A stretch of DNA of 64,000 nt from Bog-473 sp963721585 (lineage in GTDB: Bacteria; Actinomycetota; Acidimicrobiia; Acidimicrobiales; RAAP-2), in assembly GCA_963721585.1 (NCBI GenBank), contig CAVRJN010000008.1, positions 434,001 through 498,000 on the forward strand, read 5' to 3'. Each line of letters begins with the position of its first letter. Within the stretch, counting starts at the first letter, position 1. Of this stretch, positions 45,717-54,303 are shown in pieces. Position numbers and translations under genes: made by a program. Under the pieces are notes generated by a model, which saw only the letters and a list, made by a program, of their open reading frames with translations, did no database searches and was not told the origin of the DNA.

Positions 45717-46448
45717 ATGTTCTGCGCGCAATGCGGCACTGCTGTAAGGGACCAGGCAAAGTTCTGCCAGGGGTGCGGAGCCGCGCTCGCGGTGCACACG
45801 CCTACGGGCAGTCAAACCCCCCCAGCCCCCCGCCATCAAGCCGCTTCGGCTCCGTTCGTAGTATCACCGCCACCTCCGACAACACTTCGGTTTGAATTCG
45901 ATCGCCTGGGACGGGGGGACCTCGTGAGCGGGATCGCCACGCTGGTGCTCTTGATCTCGCTGTTCTTGCCTTGGTACAGCGCGGACGGCTTCGTCACGAT
46001 TAACGTCTTAGATGTCCGAGGTTGGATGTATCTCGTATTCCTGATTGCTCTTGCGATCGTCGCTTACCTCGTGCTCCGAGCGCTCTGGGCGGAACTAAGG
46101 ACTCCTATCGCTCATTGGCAGATCATGATCAGCGCGACGTCCGTAAATCTTCTCTTGACGGTCATAGCTTTCTTGGCAAGGCCAGCGGGCTTCACGTGGT
46201 CCGTCGGACCATTTCTCGCCATAATTGCGGGGGTCGCCGCAGTCGTCGGGGCACTTGTACGACGAAACGAGCCAGAACGCCTGCCAGTCGACCTGACGGG
46301 TCAATCGCCCGAGGCGCCGTTCTGGACCACACCGGCACCTGTCGTACAACCGGTTCCCGCCAAATCGGAGAAGTCGTGTGCCACATGCGGTGGATCGAAT
46401 CCGGCCGACAACCGATTTTGCAGTACGTGCGGAACACCAATCAGCTGA
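45717..46448 (+). CDS. Zinc-ribbon four-helix membrane protein
   Basis: 243 aa with zinc ribbons at both ends: FCAQCGTAVRDQAKFCQGCG (residues 2-21) and CATCGGSNPADNRFCSTCG near the C-terminus. Four hydrophobic helices lie between (GIATLVLLISLFLPWY, YLVFLIALAIVAYLVL, IMISATSVNLLLTVIAFL, FLAIIAGVAAVVGALV). Both tails are expected in the cytoplasm. GGGAGG precedes the ATG at 45717. Function unknown; it is one of five zinc-ribbon proteins in this stretch. Confidence 0.75.
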   Translation: MFCAQCGTAVRDQAKFCQGCGAALAVHTPTGSQTPPAPRHQAASAPFVVSPPPPTTLRFEFDRLGRGDLVSGIATLVLLISLFLPWYSADGFVTINVLDVRGWMYLVFLIALAIVAYLVLRALWAELRTPIAHWQIMISATSVNLLLTVIAFLARPAGFTWSVGPFLAIIAGVAAVVGALVRRNEPERLPVDLTGQSPEAPFWTTPAPVVQPVPAKSEKSCATCGGSNPADNRFCSTCGTPIS

Positions 46449-46534
46449 CTCTGCGATTCGAACACTACGACCGCCCTTTGTGCTCTTGAGGTGAGCATGG
46501 TGTCGTCCTCTTCATTTACCCGAACGGGAGACCA

Positions 46535-47422
46535 ATGACATTTCTCTCAACACTCGGCGCCATCACCTCGTCCAGCGGGGCGGGAGCCGTTGCCCTCGGA
46601 CTTCTGGTTCTGTTGGTAATACTTGCCCTGGTCGTTCTGAACTATGTCGCGATCTTCAAGATCATCACTAAAGCCGGCTACTCGGGCTGGTGGATCCTCA
46701 TCCCCCTAAGCCCACCGATCGCTTACGGGATATCGTACGCTGCTGTCTCTCACGAGATCAGCAACTACAACAGTTACGGAGACTCTGCAGATTTCTGGAG
46801 GCAAATTGTCGGTTGGCTGGTTCTCGTAGGGATCAGCTACCTGATCCAGTGGGTGTTCTTCTACATCTTCGCGTTTTCCGACTGGCCCGTTCGCCGTCAG
46901 CTGCGTCGGGCCACGACCATCCCCTACGACGTTCCCATTTTCCAAGATGTACAGAGCCCTGTCATCGCTCAATCAACACCGACGCCAGGGGCTCATACGC
47001 CGGCACTCCACACACCCCAGTCCGATAGTTCGGGCTTACTTTGCACACGATGTGGGGCGGCGCTGACGGATGGCAAACAGTTCTGTGAGTCCTGTGGCCA
47101 TCCCACTTCCGTAGTACCGATTCCCGCTGCGATGTCGACTTCATCCGTGGACCCAATTCCGGCCGCAGATCCAACTCCCACTCCAGCTCCGACTCCGGCT
47201 CCGGCTCCGGCTCCGGCTCCACCACGGTTCTGGGAGGATCAATCCGGCGGGCTAGAGGTCGTACCGAGCTACGAAAGTACTCCGCCTGGCGATTCGTCCG
47301 TAAGGACTCATCGCGACCCGGGACTCGCGAGCCCTGGATCGCACTGCCGAGCGTGCAATCATCCACTTGAGGTTGGGAGCGTCTTTTGCGGAGGATGCGG
47401 AGCCAGGATTGATGCGACGTAA
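46535..47422 (+). CDS. DUF5684-like membrane protein with two zinc ribbons
   Basis: 295 aa. The N-terminal part has three hydrophobic helices with the KAGYSGWWILIPL segment typical of DUF5684/DUF805-like membrane proteins of unknown function. The tail holds a first zinc ribbon (LCTRCGAALTDGKQFCESCG), a Pro-Ala/Thr repeat encoded by GGCTCC hexamers (about 47179-47220) and a final ribbon (HCRACNHPLEVGSVFCGGCG). GGGAG lies just before the ATG. It follows the previous zinc-ribbon gene after 86 bp, probably in the same transcript. Confidence 0.72.
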   Translation: MTFLSTLGAITSSSGAGAVALGLLVLLVILALVVLNYVAIFKIITKAGYSGWWILIPLSPPIAYGISYAAVSHEISNYNSYGDSADFWRQIVGWLVLVGISYLIQWVFFYIFAFSDWPVRRQLRRATTIPYDVPIFQDVQSPVIAQSTPTPGAHTPALHTPQSDSSGLLCTRCGAALTDGKQFCESCGHPTSVVPIPAAMSTSSVDPIPAADPTPTPAPTPAPAPAPAPPRFWEDQSGGLEVVPSYESTPPGDSSVRTHRDPGLASPGSHCRACNHPLEVGSVFCGGCGARIDAT

Positions 47423-47513
47423 CCGTTGCATGCCGGGAGCTTCTCGAAGACGAGAGGCATCGTGCCTTGCTTAGTGAAGGCAATCGACGCCTAGGAATAG
47501 TTGCGGAACACAG

Positions 47514-48164
47514 ATGAGTATGGCATGCCACGTTTGTGGTCAAATCGCTAAGCCTGGGGCGCGCTTCTGCATGGCCTGCGGAAACACGGTCCACTCTGGA
47601 CTGACGTCGAATCTCGTCAATGTTTTCGACACGTCCGCTTGTCCTCAGTGCAGCGCTGTCGTTGGTCCAAATGCACACTTTTGTCGAGCGTGCGGCGCGG
47701 AACTGCCGACTTTCCCTGGTTCCAGTGGTTCACTACTGGTCCCAGATTCATCGGAAGACAAATGGCTTGCTGAATCGATTTTGGCGTCTCTTGACCTTGC
47801 TCCCAACGGAATTCTCGTGGTTTCTTATCGACCCGGAAGCAAAAGACCCAGACGGTGCGAAGTTCAGGCGGATGGGTTCGGAAGTTTGCCTCTTGATGAC
47901 CGCCAACACGTAACCACGCTCCTGATCGACTCATTGGCGTGGGACGGCTACTTGTTTGCAACCATCTTGGACGAGGGAGCTCTGCGACAAGCAGCTTGCG
48001 TGTGGCACGTTTTGAACGGTGAGGTGTTTCCATTGACCGCTGACCATGCCCAATCCATGCTCATCTACCTGGATGATTTGGCTCCATCAAGCAGCTTGGA
48101 CTGGTACCTAGAGCGAACTATCGACGCACCGTACTTGGATTCCCGGAGTGCCCCCGAACCCTAA
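47514..48164 (+). CDS. Double zinc-ribbon cytoplasmic protein
   Basis: 216 aa without membrane segments. Two N-terminal zinc ribbons (CHVCGQIAKPGARFCMACG and CPQCSAVVGPNAHFCRACG) are followed by an unrecognised C-terminal domain (about residues 80-216) with an alpha/beta look (APNGILVVSYRPGS, LLIDSLAWDGYLFATILDEG). The ATG at 47514 has only a weak ribosome binding site. It lies 91 bp after the DUF5684-like gene and may be the soluble partner of the membrane zinc-ribbon proteins. Confidence 0.68.
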   Translation: MSMACHVCGQIAKPGARFCMACGNTVHSGLTSNLVNVFDTSACPQCSAVVGPNAHFCRACGAELPTFPGSSGSLLVPDSSEDKWLAESILASLDLAPNGILVVSYRPGSKRPRRCEVQADGFGSLPLDDRQHVTTLLIDSLAWDGYLFATILDEGALRQAACVWHVLNGEVFPLTADHAQSMLIYLDDLAPSSSLDWYLERTIDAPYLDSRSAPEP

Positions 48165-48472
48165 AGAAAGGGCCGACACGTGCTTCAGGCAAAACTCACT
48201 GACCCATGTCCCGATAACGATCGCAACTCGCGACCCGCCGTAGAAGGTTCGCGACACCGTCGTGGCCTGCTTGCTTGCGAACTCGGTGCGATATCCGCGA
48301 TTCGCGGAGATAGCTGCCCTCAGAAGGCAGCAATCTGCCAAATGCACGTTTGCCGACGAAACATAGACATCAACTGTCCTTTTCGATGGCCGCAAGGTCC
48401 GTCTGTCATTGGTTGCTGTTATCCGAGCTACTTGGATTCGAACTCCCAAATCCTTCTTCTTTCAAGCGTCCG
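48165..48472. other. Intergenic region, nothing recognised
   Basis: 308 bp between two plus-strand genes. The propeller-protein frame is open through part of it, but the signal peptide indicates a start at 48473 or later. Confidence 0.35.
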
Positions 48473-49663
48473 ATGGATATGAGGAGTTGGAGAAGGCGGG
48501 TCAACTTCTGGTGTCGGTCTCTAGCGGGCTTGGGGTGCGTTGCGTTGCTTGCGGCAAGCTGCTCCAACTTGACCTCACGCCACACCTCAATCGGCGATGC
48601 CCCGACGACGGCACAGCCGTCGTTCACGGGTAGCAGCGCCTTGCCGCAATCCGTTGGTCAAGCCGATAGCATCAGCTGTTCTTCTAACGTCAATTGTGTT
48701 GTAGTGGGCCACGGAGTGGCCTATACGATCAACGGGGGCAGATCCTGGTCGGTTGGCTCCCTACCGAGCACCATCGCTGAAAGCGCTACTGCGAACCTCG
48801 ACTCGCTGTCTTGCCCGTCGACGACCAACTGCGTAACCGGTGGCGATGGACCTAGCGGAAGTTTCGTACTGACCTCAGCTGATGGAGGTCGCTCCTGGGC
48901 CGAGGGTTCATTGCCCGAGGGACCTGGACTCAATGGGCTGTTTTGCAATTCAGTGGACAACTGTGTGGGGATGGGATCGGGAGAGGCAATAGTTTCGACT
49001 AACGGTGGACATTCCTGGACGGGTGTAGGCACGGGCCCTTCGCAGTCACTTAACGCCGTCTCATGCCCCTCACCGGTGAAGTGCGTTGCGGTGGCCGACT
49101 ATGACACCACCACTGGCATGTCCTCCGCAGCGGTTTCGAGCGATAATGGTCAGTCGTGGACTGCGGCGACGGCCCCGCCAGGCGTGCACGATTTTCAAAG
49201 CATTTCTTGCGGGTCTGTCAACAACTGTGTTGCCGTAGGGGCCGATGCCGTTAACGAATGTGGATCCGGTACCAATGGGTGCTCCATGTTGGGAACGCAG
49301 ACCGGAGCCATCGAATTCTCTACCAATGGCGGAGGTTCGTGGGTGCTTGTTCCCGCCCCAAGCTCCGCTCTGCAGCTAAGAGGAGTCGCGTGCGGATCTG
49401 CGACGAGGTGCGTGGCCGTCGGAAATGGGGCGGCGGGGACTGGCGAGGTGGCCGTATTCTCTGCCGACGGTGGAGCAACATGGTCCTCCGGCGCTCTATC
49501 TGGGACTGGTGATGCATCCAGTTTTCTAGACAGCGTGTCTTGTCCATCTCCGGAAGAATGCGTCGCGGTTGGTGGGGGCACTTCGAGCTCTGGTCCCACT
49601 CTTACCTTCACGACCGACGGCGGGTCGAACTGGCACTTCGTGGCGCCCTTTTCGAACTCCTGA
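48473..49663 (+). CDS. Secreted beta-propeller (BNR/Asp-box type) lipoprotein
   Basis: 396 aa from the ATG at 48473; another ATG is two codons later and an in-frame start at 48350 is less likely. Signal: SLAGLGCVALLAASC, a lipobox-like site. The mature part has seven repeats of about 50 residues, each with SCxSxxxCVAVG (for example SCPSPVKCVAVAD) and usually STNGGHSWT-like Asp-box turns. Seven repeats imply a seven-bladed propeller with a disulfide in each blade. A surface binding or scaffold role is likely; no catalytic residues were identified. Confidence 0.78.
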   Translation: MDMRSWRRRVNFWCRSLAGLGCVALLAASCSNLTSRHTSIGDAPTTAQPSFTGSSALPQSVGQADSISCSSNVNCVVVGHGVAYTINGGRSWSVGSLPSTIAESATANLDSLSCPSTTNCVTGGDGPSGSFVLTSADGGRSWAEGSLPEGPGLNGLFCNSVDNCVGMGSGEAIVSTNGGHSWTGVGTGPSQSLNAVSCPSPVKCVAVADYDTTTGMSSAAVSSDNGQSWTAATAPPGVHDFQSISCGSVNNCVAVGADAVNECGSGTNGCSMLGTQTGAIEFSTNGGGSWVLVPAPSSALQLRGVACGSATRCVAVGNGAAGTGEVAVFSADGGATWSSGALSGTGDASSFLDSVSCPSPEECVAVGGGTSSSGPTLTFTTDGGSNWHFVAPFSNS

Positions 49664-49782
49664 GTCGTTTACCTTCGGAGACCGGCTAGAGATAATTGTC
49701 AATGAGGGCAGGAGATCAGGAGAGCGCCCACGATCCGCGACGAGCATCTCAAGCACATGTCGTATCGAGAGTCTCTTGCACG

Positions 49783-50709
49783 CTACGGCTGCGTAGTGAG
49801 AAGTCTGAGTGGAATAGGCGGAGACGAGTTCATCCACCGCGCCAGCTGCTGGGCCTTACTCTTGGTGAGTTCACCCGAGATCTCGCCTTTTCCGTCGAAA
49901 GACGAGAAGGTTGACTGGTCGGGCTGGATGATGGGAGCTGAGTACACCTCGCCATCAAACTCGATCCCGAGCAATTCGTGGAAATTCTCCTCGGCCACCT
50001 TGTCCCAGAGCGCCGACCCTGCCGCTCCCGCCATCGTATAGTCGACGACCCACGCACCGATCTGGTTCTGGGTGGCCTTGGCGCTGGCGATTGACCGACC
50101 GGTCATCTGAGCCGGGCCGAGCACACAGCGCAACTCGCCGCGGCCGCAAGCGTTGGCCACCCCGGGAAGTAACACGGTTCTGCTGGCGTAGTTCGGCTCT
50201 TCGACACTGGTCGACGGAAATGACGCGTACTGACTGTCTGGGGGCACAGTATTGGTCGGCTCGCCGCTAGCAGTACTGATATCGAGGTTGGCCGCAGTGA
50301 GCCGTGATGACGACGAACATGCAGGGACCGATTCAATACCCCGAGGCAAAGCGCTGGCCTTGGTCCCCCCTGGAACGGTCTCGGGCGAGGCGTAGCACTC
50401 AACTGGCCTGAAATAAGGCAGTGGCGACTGGGCGAGCGCCGTCAATAGCGAGCCAGAGATGGCGCGGCCGGCGCTGGAGAGGACAACCTCATTGTTAGAA
50501 ACGTCTACATGAACAAAGGATGCCCCGAGGCGGTCGAGCCATTGACTGAAAAACCGGGCGTCCGCCCTCAGTTGCGCAGTTGTAGCCGGAGCTTCTGGGC
50601 CGTACGTTACCCTGTGGGTCACTTCGGCAGCGCCGGCCGGGGCAACTCCGGCCAGCACCACCAACGTGGTGAAGAGCGCCGCCGTGCTCAGGGTTCGTCG
50701 CCACATCAT
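49783..50709 (-). CDS. Secreted stand-alone SecD-P1-like protein
   Basis: 308 aa. Signal peptide LSTAALFTTLVVLAGVAPAG with Ala-rich end. The C-terminal half (about residues 185-305) closely resembles the periplasmic P1 head of SecD: VLGPAQMTGRSIASAKATQN, WVVDYTMAGAAGSALWDKVA, then IEFDGEVYSAPIIQPD. None of the SecD membrane helices is present. SecD uses this region to hold emerging proteins outside the membrane, so a free version could be an extracytoplasmic chaperone or a binding protein. Two Cys pairs are seen in the N-terminal half. It runs convergent to the propeller gene. Confidence 0.75.
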   Translation of the reverse strand: MMWRRTLSTAALFTTLVVLAGVAPAGAAEVTHRVTYGPEAPATTAQLRADARFFSQWLDRLGASFVHVDVSNNEVVLSSAGRAISGSLLTALAQSPLPYFRPVECYASPETVPGGTKASALPRGIESVPACSSSSRLTAANLDISTASGEPTNTVPPDSQYASFPSTSVEEPNYASRTVLLPGVANACGRGELRCVLGPAQMTGRSIASAKATQNQIGAWVVDYTMAGAAGSALWDKVAEENFHELLGIEFDGEVYSAPIIQPDQSTFSSFDGKGEISGELTKSKAQQLARWMNSSPPIPLRLLTTQP

Positions 50710-50754
50710 TCGGAGAGTTTGACAGAGAGAGGGTGACCTTGTCCTTGAATCGCG

Positions 50755-50961
50755 TTAGACGTGATGGTCCCCAGAGGATTTCTTTGACAAATCATCGGGC
50801 TGCTCTACCACCGACGACTCGGCCAGCCTAACGAAGCTGTCGAGGTCTGGGATCTCACTGCGGCTCCAGTTGTAGCTTCGTCTTGCTATTACCTTCACGC
50901 GACCAGCATAGATAGACCATGCCAGCGCTGCGACCACAAGTATCCCTACGACGCCACTCAT
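50755..50961 (-). CDS. Small single-helix membrane protein
   Basis: 68 aa from ATG 50961, with GGAG about 11 nt upstream. One N-terminal helix (GVVGILVVAALAWSIYAG) is followed by a basic then acidic soluble tail. No family recognised. The start lies 5 bp after the preceding minus-strand gene, so the two are probably co-transcribed. Confidence 0.5.
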   Translation of the reverse strand: MSGVVGILVVAALAWSIYAGRVKVIARRSYNWSRSEIPDLDSFVRLAESSVVEQPDDLSKKSSGDHHV

Positions 50962-50965
50962 GCCC

Positions 50966-51385
50966 TTACACTCCAACTAATTCGGTGACGCGGCTCGTCG
51001 ACTTGGTATCCGCGGACCGTATCGCTTGAGTCAAGGTGTACATAAACTTCTTGTAGTTACTCCAAGCGAGCATCTGCCATGGCAACGGAATCAGCAGGAT
51101 CCATGAACGCTTTTGTTTGTAGGAGAGGATCCGAGTCGTTATGACCTGACTCTGCGCTCGGCTCTGAAGTCTCACTTCAAAAGTCATGAACTCCACGAGT
51201 CCACCAACAAGCCGATTGCGAACCGAGTACACGAGCCGGCCAGGTGTGGATTCCTCGAGTCTCACAATGGCCTGTAGCGTCTCGGCGCGCTTCGCCGCAC
51301 TCTCGCAAATGCGAGCGATTGTTGCAGGATCAAGGTGAGTCGTGACTGATGCTGACGCAGCGGCATATTTGTGGTTCTTGGCCAT
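50966..51385 (-). CDS. Small protein of unknown function
   Basis: 139 aa, unrecognised. The N-terminal part (HLDPATIARICESAAKRAET) is helical. The middle (MTFEVRLQSRAQSQVITTRI) looks beta-rich, and a hydrophobic stretch WILLIPLPWQMLAW may contact the membrane. It is flanked by two small membrane protein genes on the same strand, making a three-gene set (51679 to 50755). Confidence 0.55.
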   Translation of the reverse strand: MAKNHKYAAASASVTTHLDPATIARICESAAKRAETLQAIVRLEESTPGRLVYSVRNRLVGGLVEFMTFEVRLQSRAQSQVITTRILSYKQKRSWILLIPLPWQMLAWSNYKKFMYTLTQAIRSADTKSTSRVTELVGV

Positions 51386-51436
51386 CTCATTCCTTTCGTT
51401 GTGGGCACATCCATTTTGTGAAGGGTTGGCTGGGGG

Positions 51437-51679
51437 CTACTTGACGAGTTTCTGCTTGGCGGCAGCGCGAGCCACAACCATCAGCACCACTCCCCCGATC
51501 GAAAGCGGTACGCCGGCCTTGAGATACGGAAAGCTCGTCTGGTTCGTCAAGAGGTTGATTTGAACAATGGTCGAAACGTAAATGCCGGCGAACAATGCCG
51601 CGATGCCGATGAGGAATAGGACAACGTTCGTAGCTCCAGCACTATTTCGATTTGCGCCTAAGCTCTTTCCAGTGGACAT
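51437..51679 (-). CDS. Small two-helix membrane protein
   Basis: 80 aa from ATG 51679 (AAGGAAG upstream). Two hydrophobic helices: VVLFLIGIAALFAGIYVSTI and VPLSIGGVVLMVVARAAA. No family assigned. First of three small minus-strand genes; a large inverted repeat lies 65 bp upstream. Confidence 0.6.
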   Translation of the reverse strand: MSTGKSLGANRNSAGATNVVLFLIGIAALFAGIYVSTIVQINLLTNQTSFPYLKAGVPLSIGGVVLMVVARAAAKQKLVK

Positions 51680-52083
51680 CGGACTTCCTTTCCGCTCCAA
51701 CTCAACTCGGGAGACGAACTCAGTAGTACGGCCGTGCAGGCGTGAAGAGTCGACGATTGCAGTCACGAACGAGTGAATCGCCGCCTCACTGCCGTCATAA
51801 ATGACTTCGTTCGATCACCCATCCGTGACTGCAATCGCTGACTCTTCCGCACAGAATGCATTCAATAGATGCGCCTCTCTCCCATCAAGGGGGAGAGTTC
51901 CCCTATGCATCAGATGCAGAGTCGGCGCGGGGCTCTACTCGAAACCCGAAAGACGCAAGAATCGGACGCCTGTCCTCGCACCGCCGCGATGCAGCCGACT
52001 ATCGCTCGGCCCACTCATACGTGACTAACGGTGACGTCGCCTGCCGTTCGTTCACTGCGCTGCCAGTCGACGAGAGGGTCCTG
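51680..52083. other. Intergenic region with large inverted repeat
   Basis: 404 bp between the three-gene small protein set and the second kinase (all minus strand). It contains the imperfect palindrome at 51744-51847; otherwise nothing is recognised. Confidence 0.5.
51744..51847. repeat. 104-bp inverted repeat, MITE- or RNA-like
   Basis: Outer arms GAAGAGTC (51744-51751) / GACTCTTC (51840-51847), a 2-nt mismatch, then CGATTGCAGTCACG (51754-51767) / CGTGACTGCAATCG (51824-51837): 22 of 24 positions pair. Inside, CGAACGA/TCGTTCG-like and GTGA/TCAC pairs can extend the fold. It may be a small non-autonomous element, a structured RNA or a boundary terminator. Confidence 0.75.
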
Positions 52084-54303
52084 CTATGGCTCCTGAGCGC
52101 ACGAGAGCGGCACCGATACCGGAGTTGTCGAGGCGGAACCTAACGCCGAACTTGCCGCAACGACCACCTGGAACGTGCAGGACGTAGAGTTCAGGTAGGG
52201 GTCTGCTCCTGGCGTAGCTGCACTGTCCGAACCATCGAACTCGAGCGTGACCGTGAAGGTGCCAGGTGTCGCGTAGGTGTGCTGGTCGATGAAAGGCGCG
52301 GTCCCTTGTACGGGCGGGGGCGGTGGCCACTCACCTTGCGGCGCTGGGGTGGGAGAGGTTGACCGACTGCGAACGACAGATAGCAAGCCCACGGTGTCGA
52401 TCGCTCCGGGGGACGTTTCGGGTTGGCCAGGCGTATCCCCATAGCCGGCGAAGTTCTGATTGATTACATCGTCCTGTGGATCGCTGGTTTCAACGGAGAA
52501 ACTCTCCGGTTGCCCAACCATCGGCTGTTGAGGTGACATCGACACCGTTACGGTCATGGGTTGCAGCGGCGGAGGAGCAGGATTGTAGTAGAACGGCCCG
52601 CATCTCGGATCCGTGCTGCTCACGCAGATGCTTGATGCCCGGAATTCGAGTGAACTCATGATGGTATCGAGAGTGTGCATATCGGTACTCGCCTGAGCAG
52701 CTTGACTCGTTGGCAGCGCTAATTGCGCCGCAAGTACCGCTTTCCCGAGGTCTACAAGATAGGTGTAAACCACTGATCCATCGGGGAAAGGGCTGCCGGC
52801 TACAGCGTATGTATTCGCGTAGTCGATGGTGGTAGCCGCATAACCGGCAACGGTTTCAGAGTGCTCAGTGGGCTGGAACGCCTGGACCGCCGCAAGATAC
52901 GTCGACTCTGGCTCTGGCAGCATTGCAAAGACGATGGACTGCGTCAGAAGTCCTGACGATGATGCTGGAGCCTGAACTGCCGTGAATTCGAACTCCTCGC
53001 AGTTACCGGTGAGGTTCGTCGCCGGACTCGCGACGAGGCTCGCCGGAATGGTGATCTGATAACCCAGGAACGAGTTGTAACAGGTCGCTGTCGCAGTCGT
53101 CGGTGGCGCGGTTGCGCCGAGGGTCTTCACGACCGGAACGCTCGACGTGGTCGTCGGCGGAGGCGATGTAGTGGTCGTTGTCGTTATTGCTGCGGAACGG
53201 CTTTTGACATGATTCGCCGCCACTAGCCTTTCGGGGTGTCGTGGTGGCCCGTTGGAAGATATCGCCTCCACCCCAACGGGTACACCGACGGCAACGATTA
53301 CCAGCAACGCTACGACCGCTGCCCGCCGCAGCCAGGGTCGGCCTTCGCCTGCTCCGCTCCCCGGGCGCTTTGTCGCCGCATCCGGAAGACGGTTCAGCGC
53401 GACGGGCGGAAGAACGTCAGGTTGCAGCTGCGGATCGAGACTTGAGCTCCGCATCTCCGCGCACCAGTTCGCAAGAACCGCTGGCCGCAAGCCCGGTTCA
53501 GGACTGAGCATCTTTGTCACATGACTGGCCAACTCGTGGCCGCCATATTCAAGCTGATCCAACCGAGCGCTGACTACCTCCAACGAATCGTCACTGCGCG
53601 GTTCTTCGTGGGCGAGGAGGAAATACGCCACTGCGCCAAGCGAATAGCGGTCCGCAGCCGCAGTGTACCGACCCTCTCGGACGACCTCTGGGGCAACGTA
53701 TCCGGGCGTGCCCGAAACACCCGTCATTTTTTCGCCACCGGGAAGTAGACGCAGGAGCCCAAAATCAACAAGGACAGATTCGCCGCTCTCCCGGATCACA
53801 ATATTTGAGGGCTTTATGTCGCCGTGGATTACAGGTGTCCCGCCCGTGGCGTGACCAGTGTGCATGATGTCGAGCGCGGCAGCTACTGGCAGCAGAGTCT
53901 TGAGCCGCTCGGCCGGTGAGGCGTCGGGATTCTGGTCAAGCCACGCATCCAAAGTCATGCCCTCTACCCAATTCATCACCACATAGAGGGTTGATGCTCC
54001 AGGATCAGAATCACCAGCGTGATGGGGAAGTGCTCCAACGAAACCCTCTCGGACGGTTACGACTCCGGGTAGTTGGAGTGAGCGCAAGAGCTCGACCTGG
54101 TCACTCCACCGCTCCGTCCATTCTCTCAAGCGAACCCTGTGATTGGGATGGAGCATCTTGACCGCCACCTGCAACGGCATATGGTCGCCGACGAAGACTT
54201 GGGCCTTGTACAAGACGCCCTCAGCACCGGCACCGACCGGCACGTTGAGAAGGTAGCGGTCAGGATCATCGACCGGCCCAACGTGGAGATCGGCGTCAGT
54301 CAT
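52084..54303 (-). CDS. Receptor Ser/Thr protein kinase with PKD-like outer region
   Basis: 739 aa. Kinase domain about residues 16-270: VGAGAEGVLYKA, Lys in LQVAVKMLH, catalytic loop VIHGDIKPSNIVI (HGD instead of HRD), VDFGLLRL, GYVAPEV. Membrane helix about 318-340, Thr/Pro stalk, then an outer region: a globular domain (about 400-560) with two Cys and a C-terminal PKD/Ig-like domain (FIDQHTYATPGTFTVTLEF). The sensor differs completely from the NPCBM-type kinase in the first pair. Its start overlaps the upstream FHA-HTH gene by 8 bp. Confidence 0.9.
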   Translation of the reverse strand: MTDADLHVGPVDDPDRYLLNVPVGAGAEGVLYKAQVFVGDHMPLQVAVKMLHPNHRVRLREWTERWSDQVELLRSLQLPGVVTVREGFVGALPHHAGDSDPGASTLYVVMNWVEGMTLDAWLDQNPDASPAERLKTLLPVAAALDIMHTGHATGGTPVIHGDIKPSNIVIRESGESVLVDFGLLRLLPGGEKMTGVSGTPGYVAPEVVREGRYTAAADRYSLGAVAYFLLAHEEPRSDDSLEVVSARLDQLEYGGHELASHVTKMLSPEPGLRPAVLANWCAEMRSSSLDPQLQPDVLPPVALNRLPDAATKRPGSGAGEGRPWLRRAAVVALLVIVAVGVPVGVEAISSNGPPRHPERLVAANHVKSRSAAITTTTTTSPPPTTTSSVPVVKTLGATAPPTTATATCYNSFLGYQITIPASLVASPATNLTGNCEEFEFTAVQAPASSSGLLTQSIVFAMLPEPESTYLAAVQAFQPTEHSETVAGYAATTIDYANTYAVAGSPFPDGSVVYTYLVDLGKAVLAAQLALPTSQAAQASTDMHTLDTIMSSLEFRASSICVSSTDPRCGPFYYNPAPPPLQPMTVTVSMSPQQPMVGQPESFSVETSDPQDDVINQNFAGYGDTPGQPETSPGAIDTVGLLSVVRSRSTSPTPAPQGEWPPPPPVQGTAPFIDQHTYATPGTFTVTLEFDGSDSAATPGADPYLNSTSCTFQVVVAASSALGSASTTPVSVPLSCAQEP

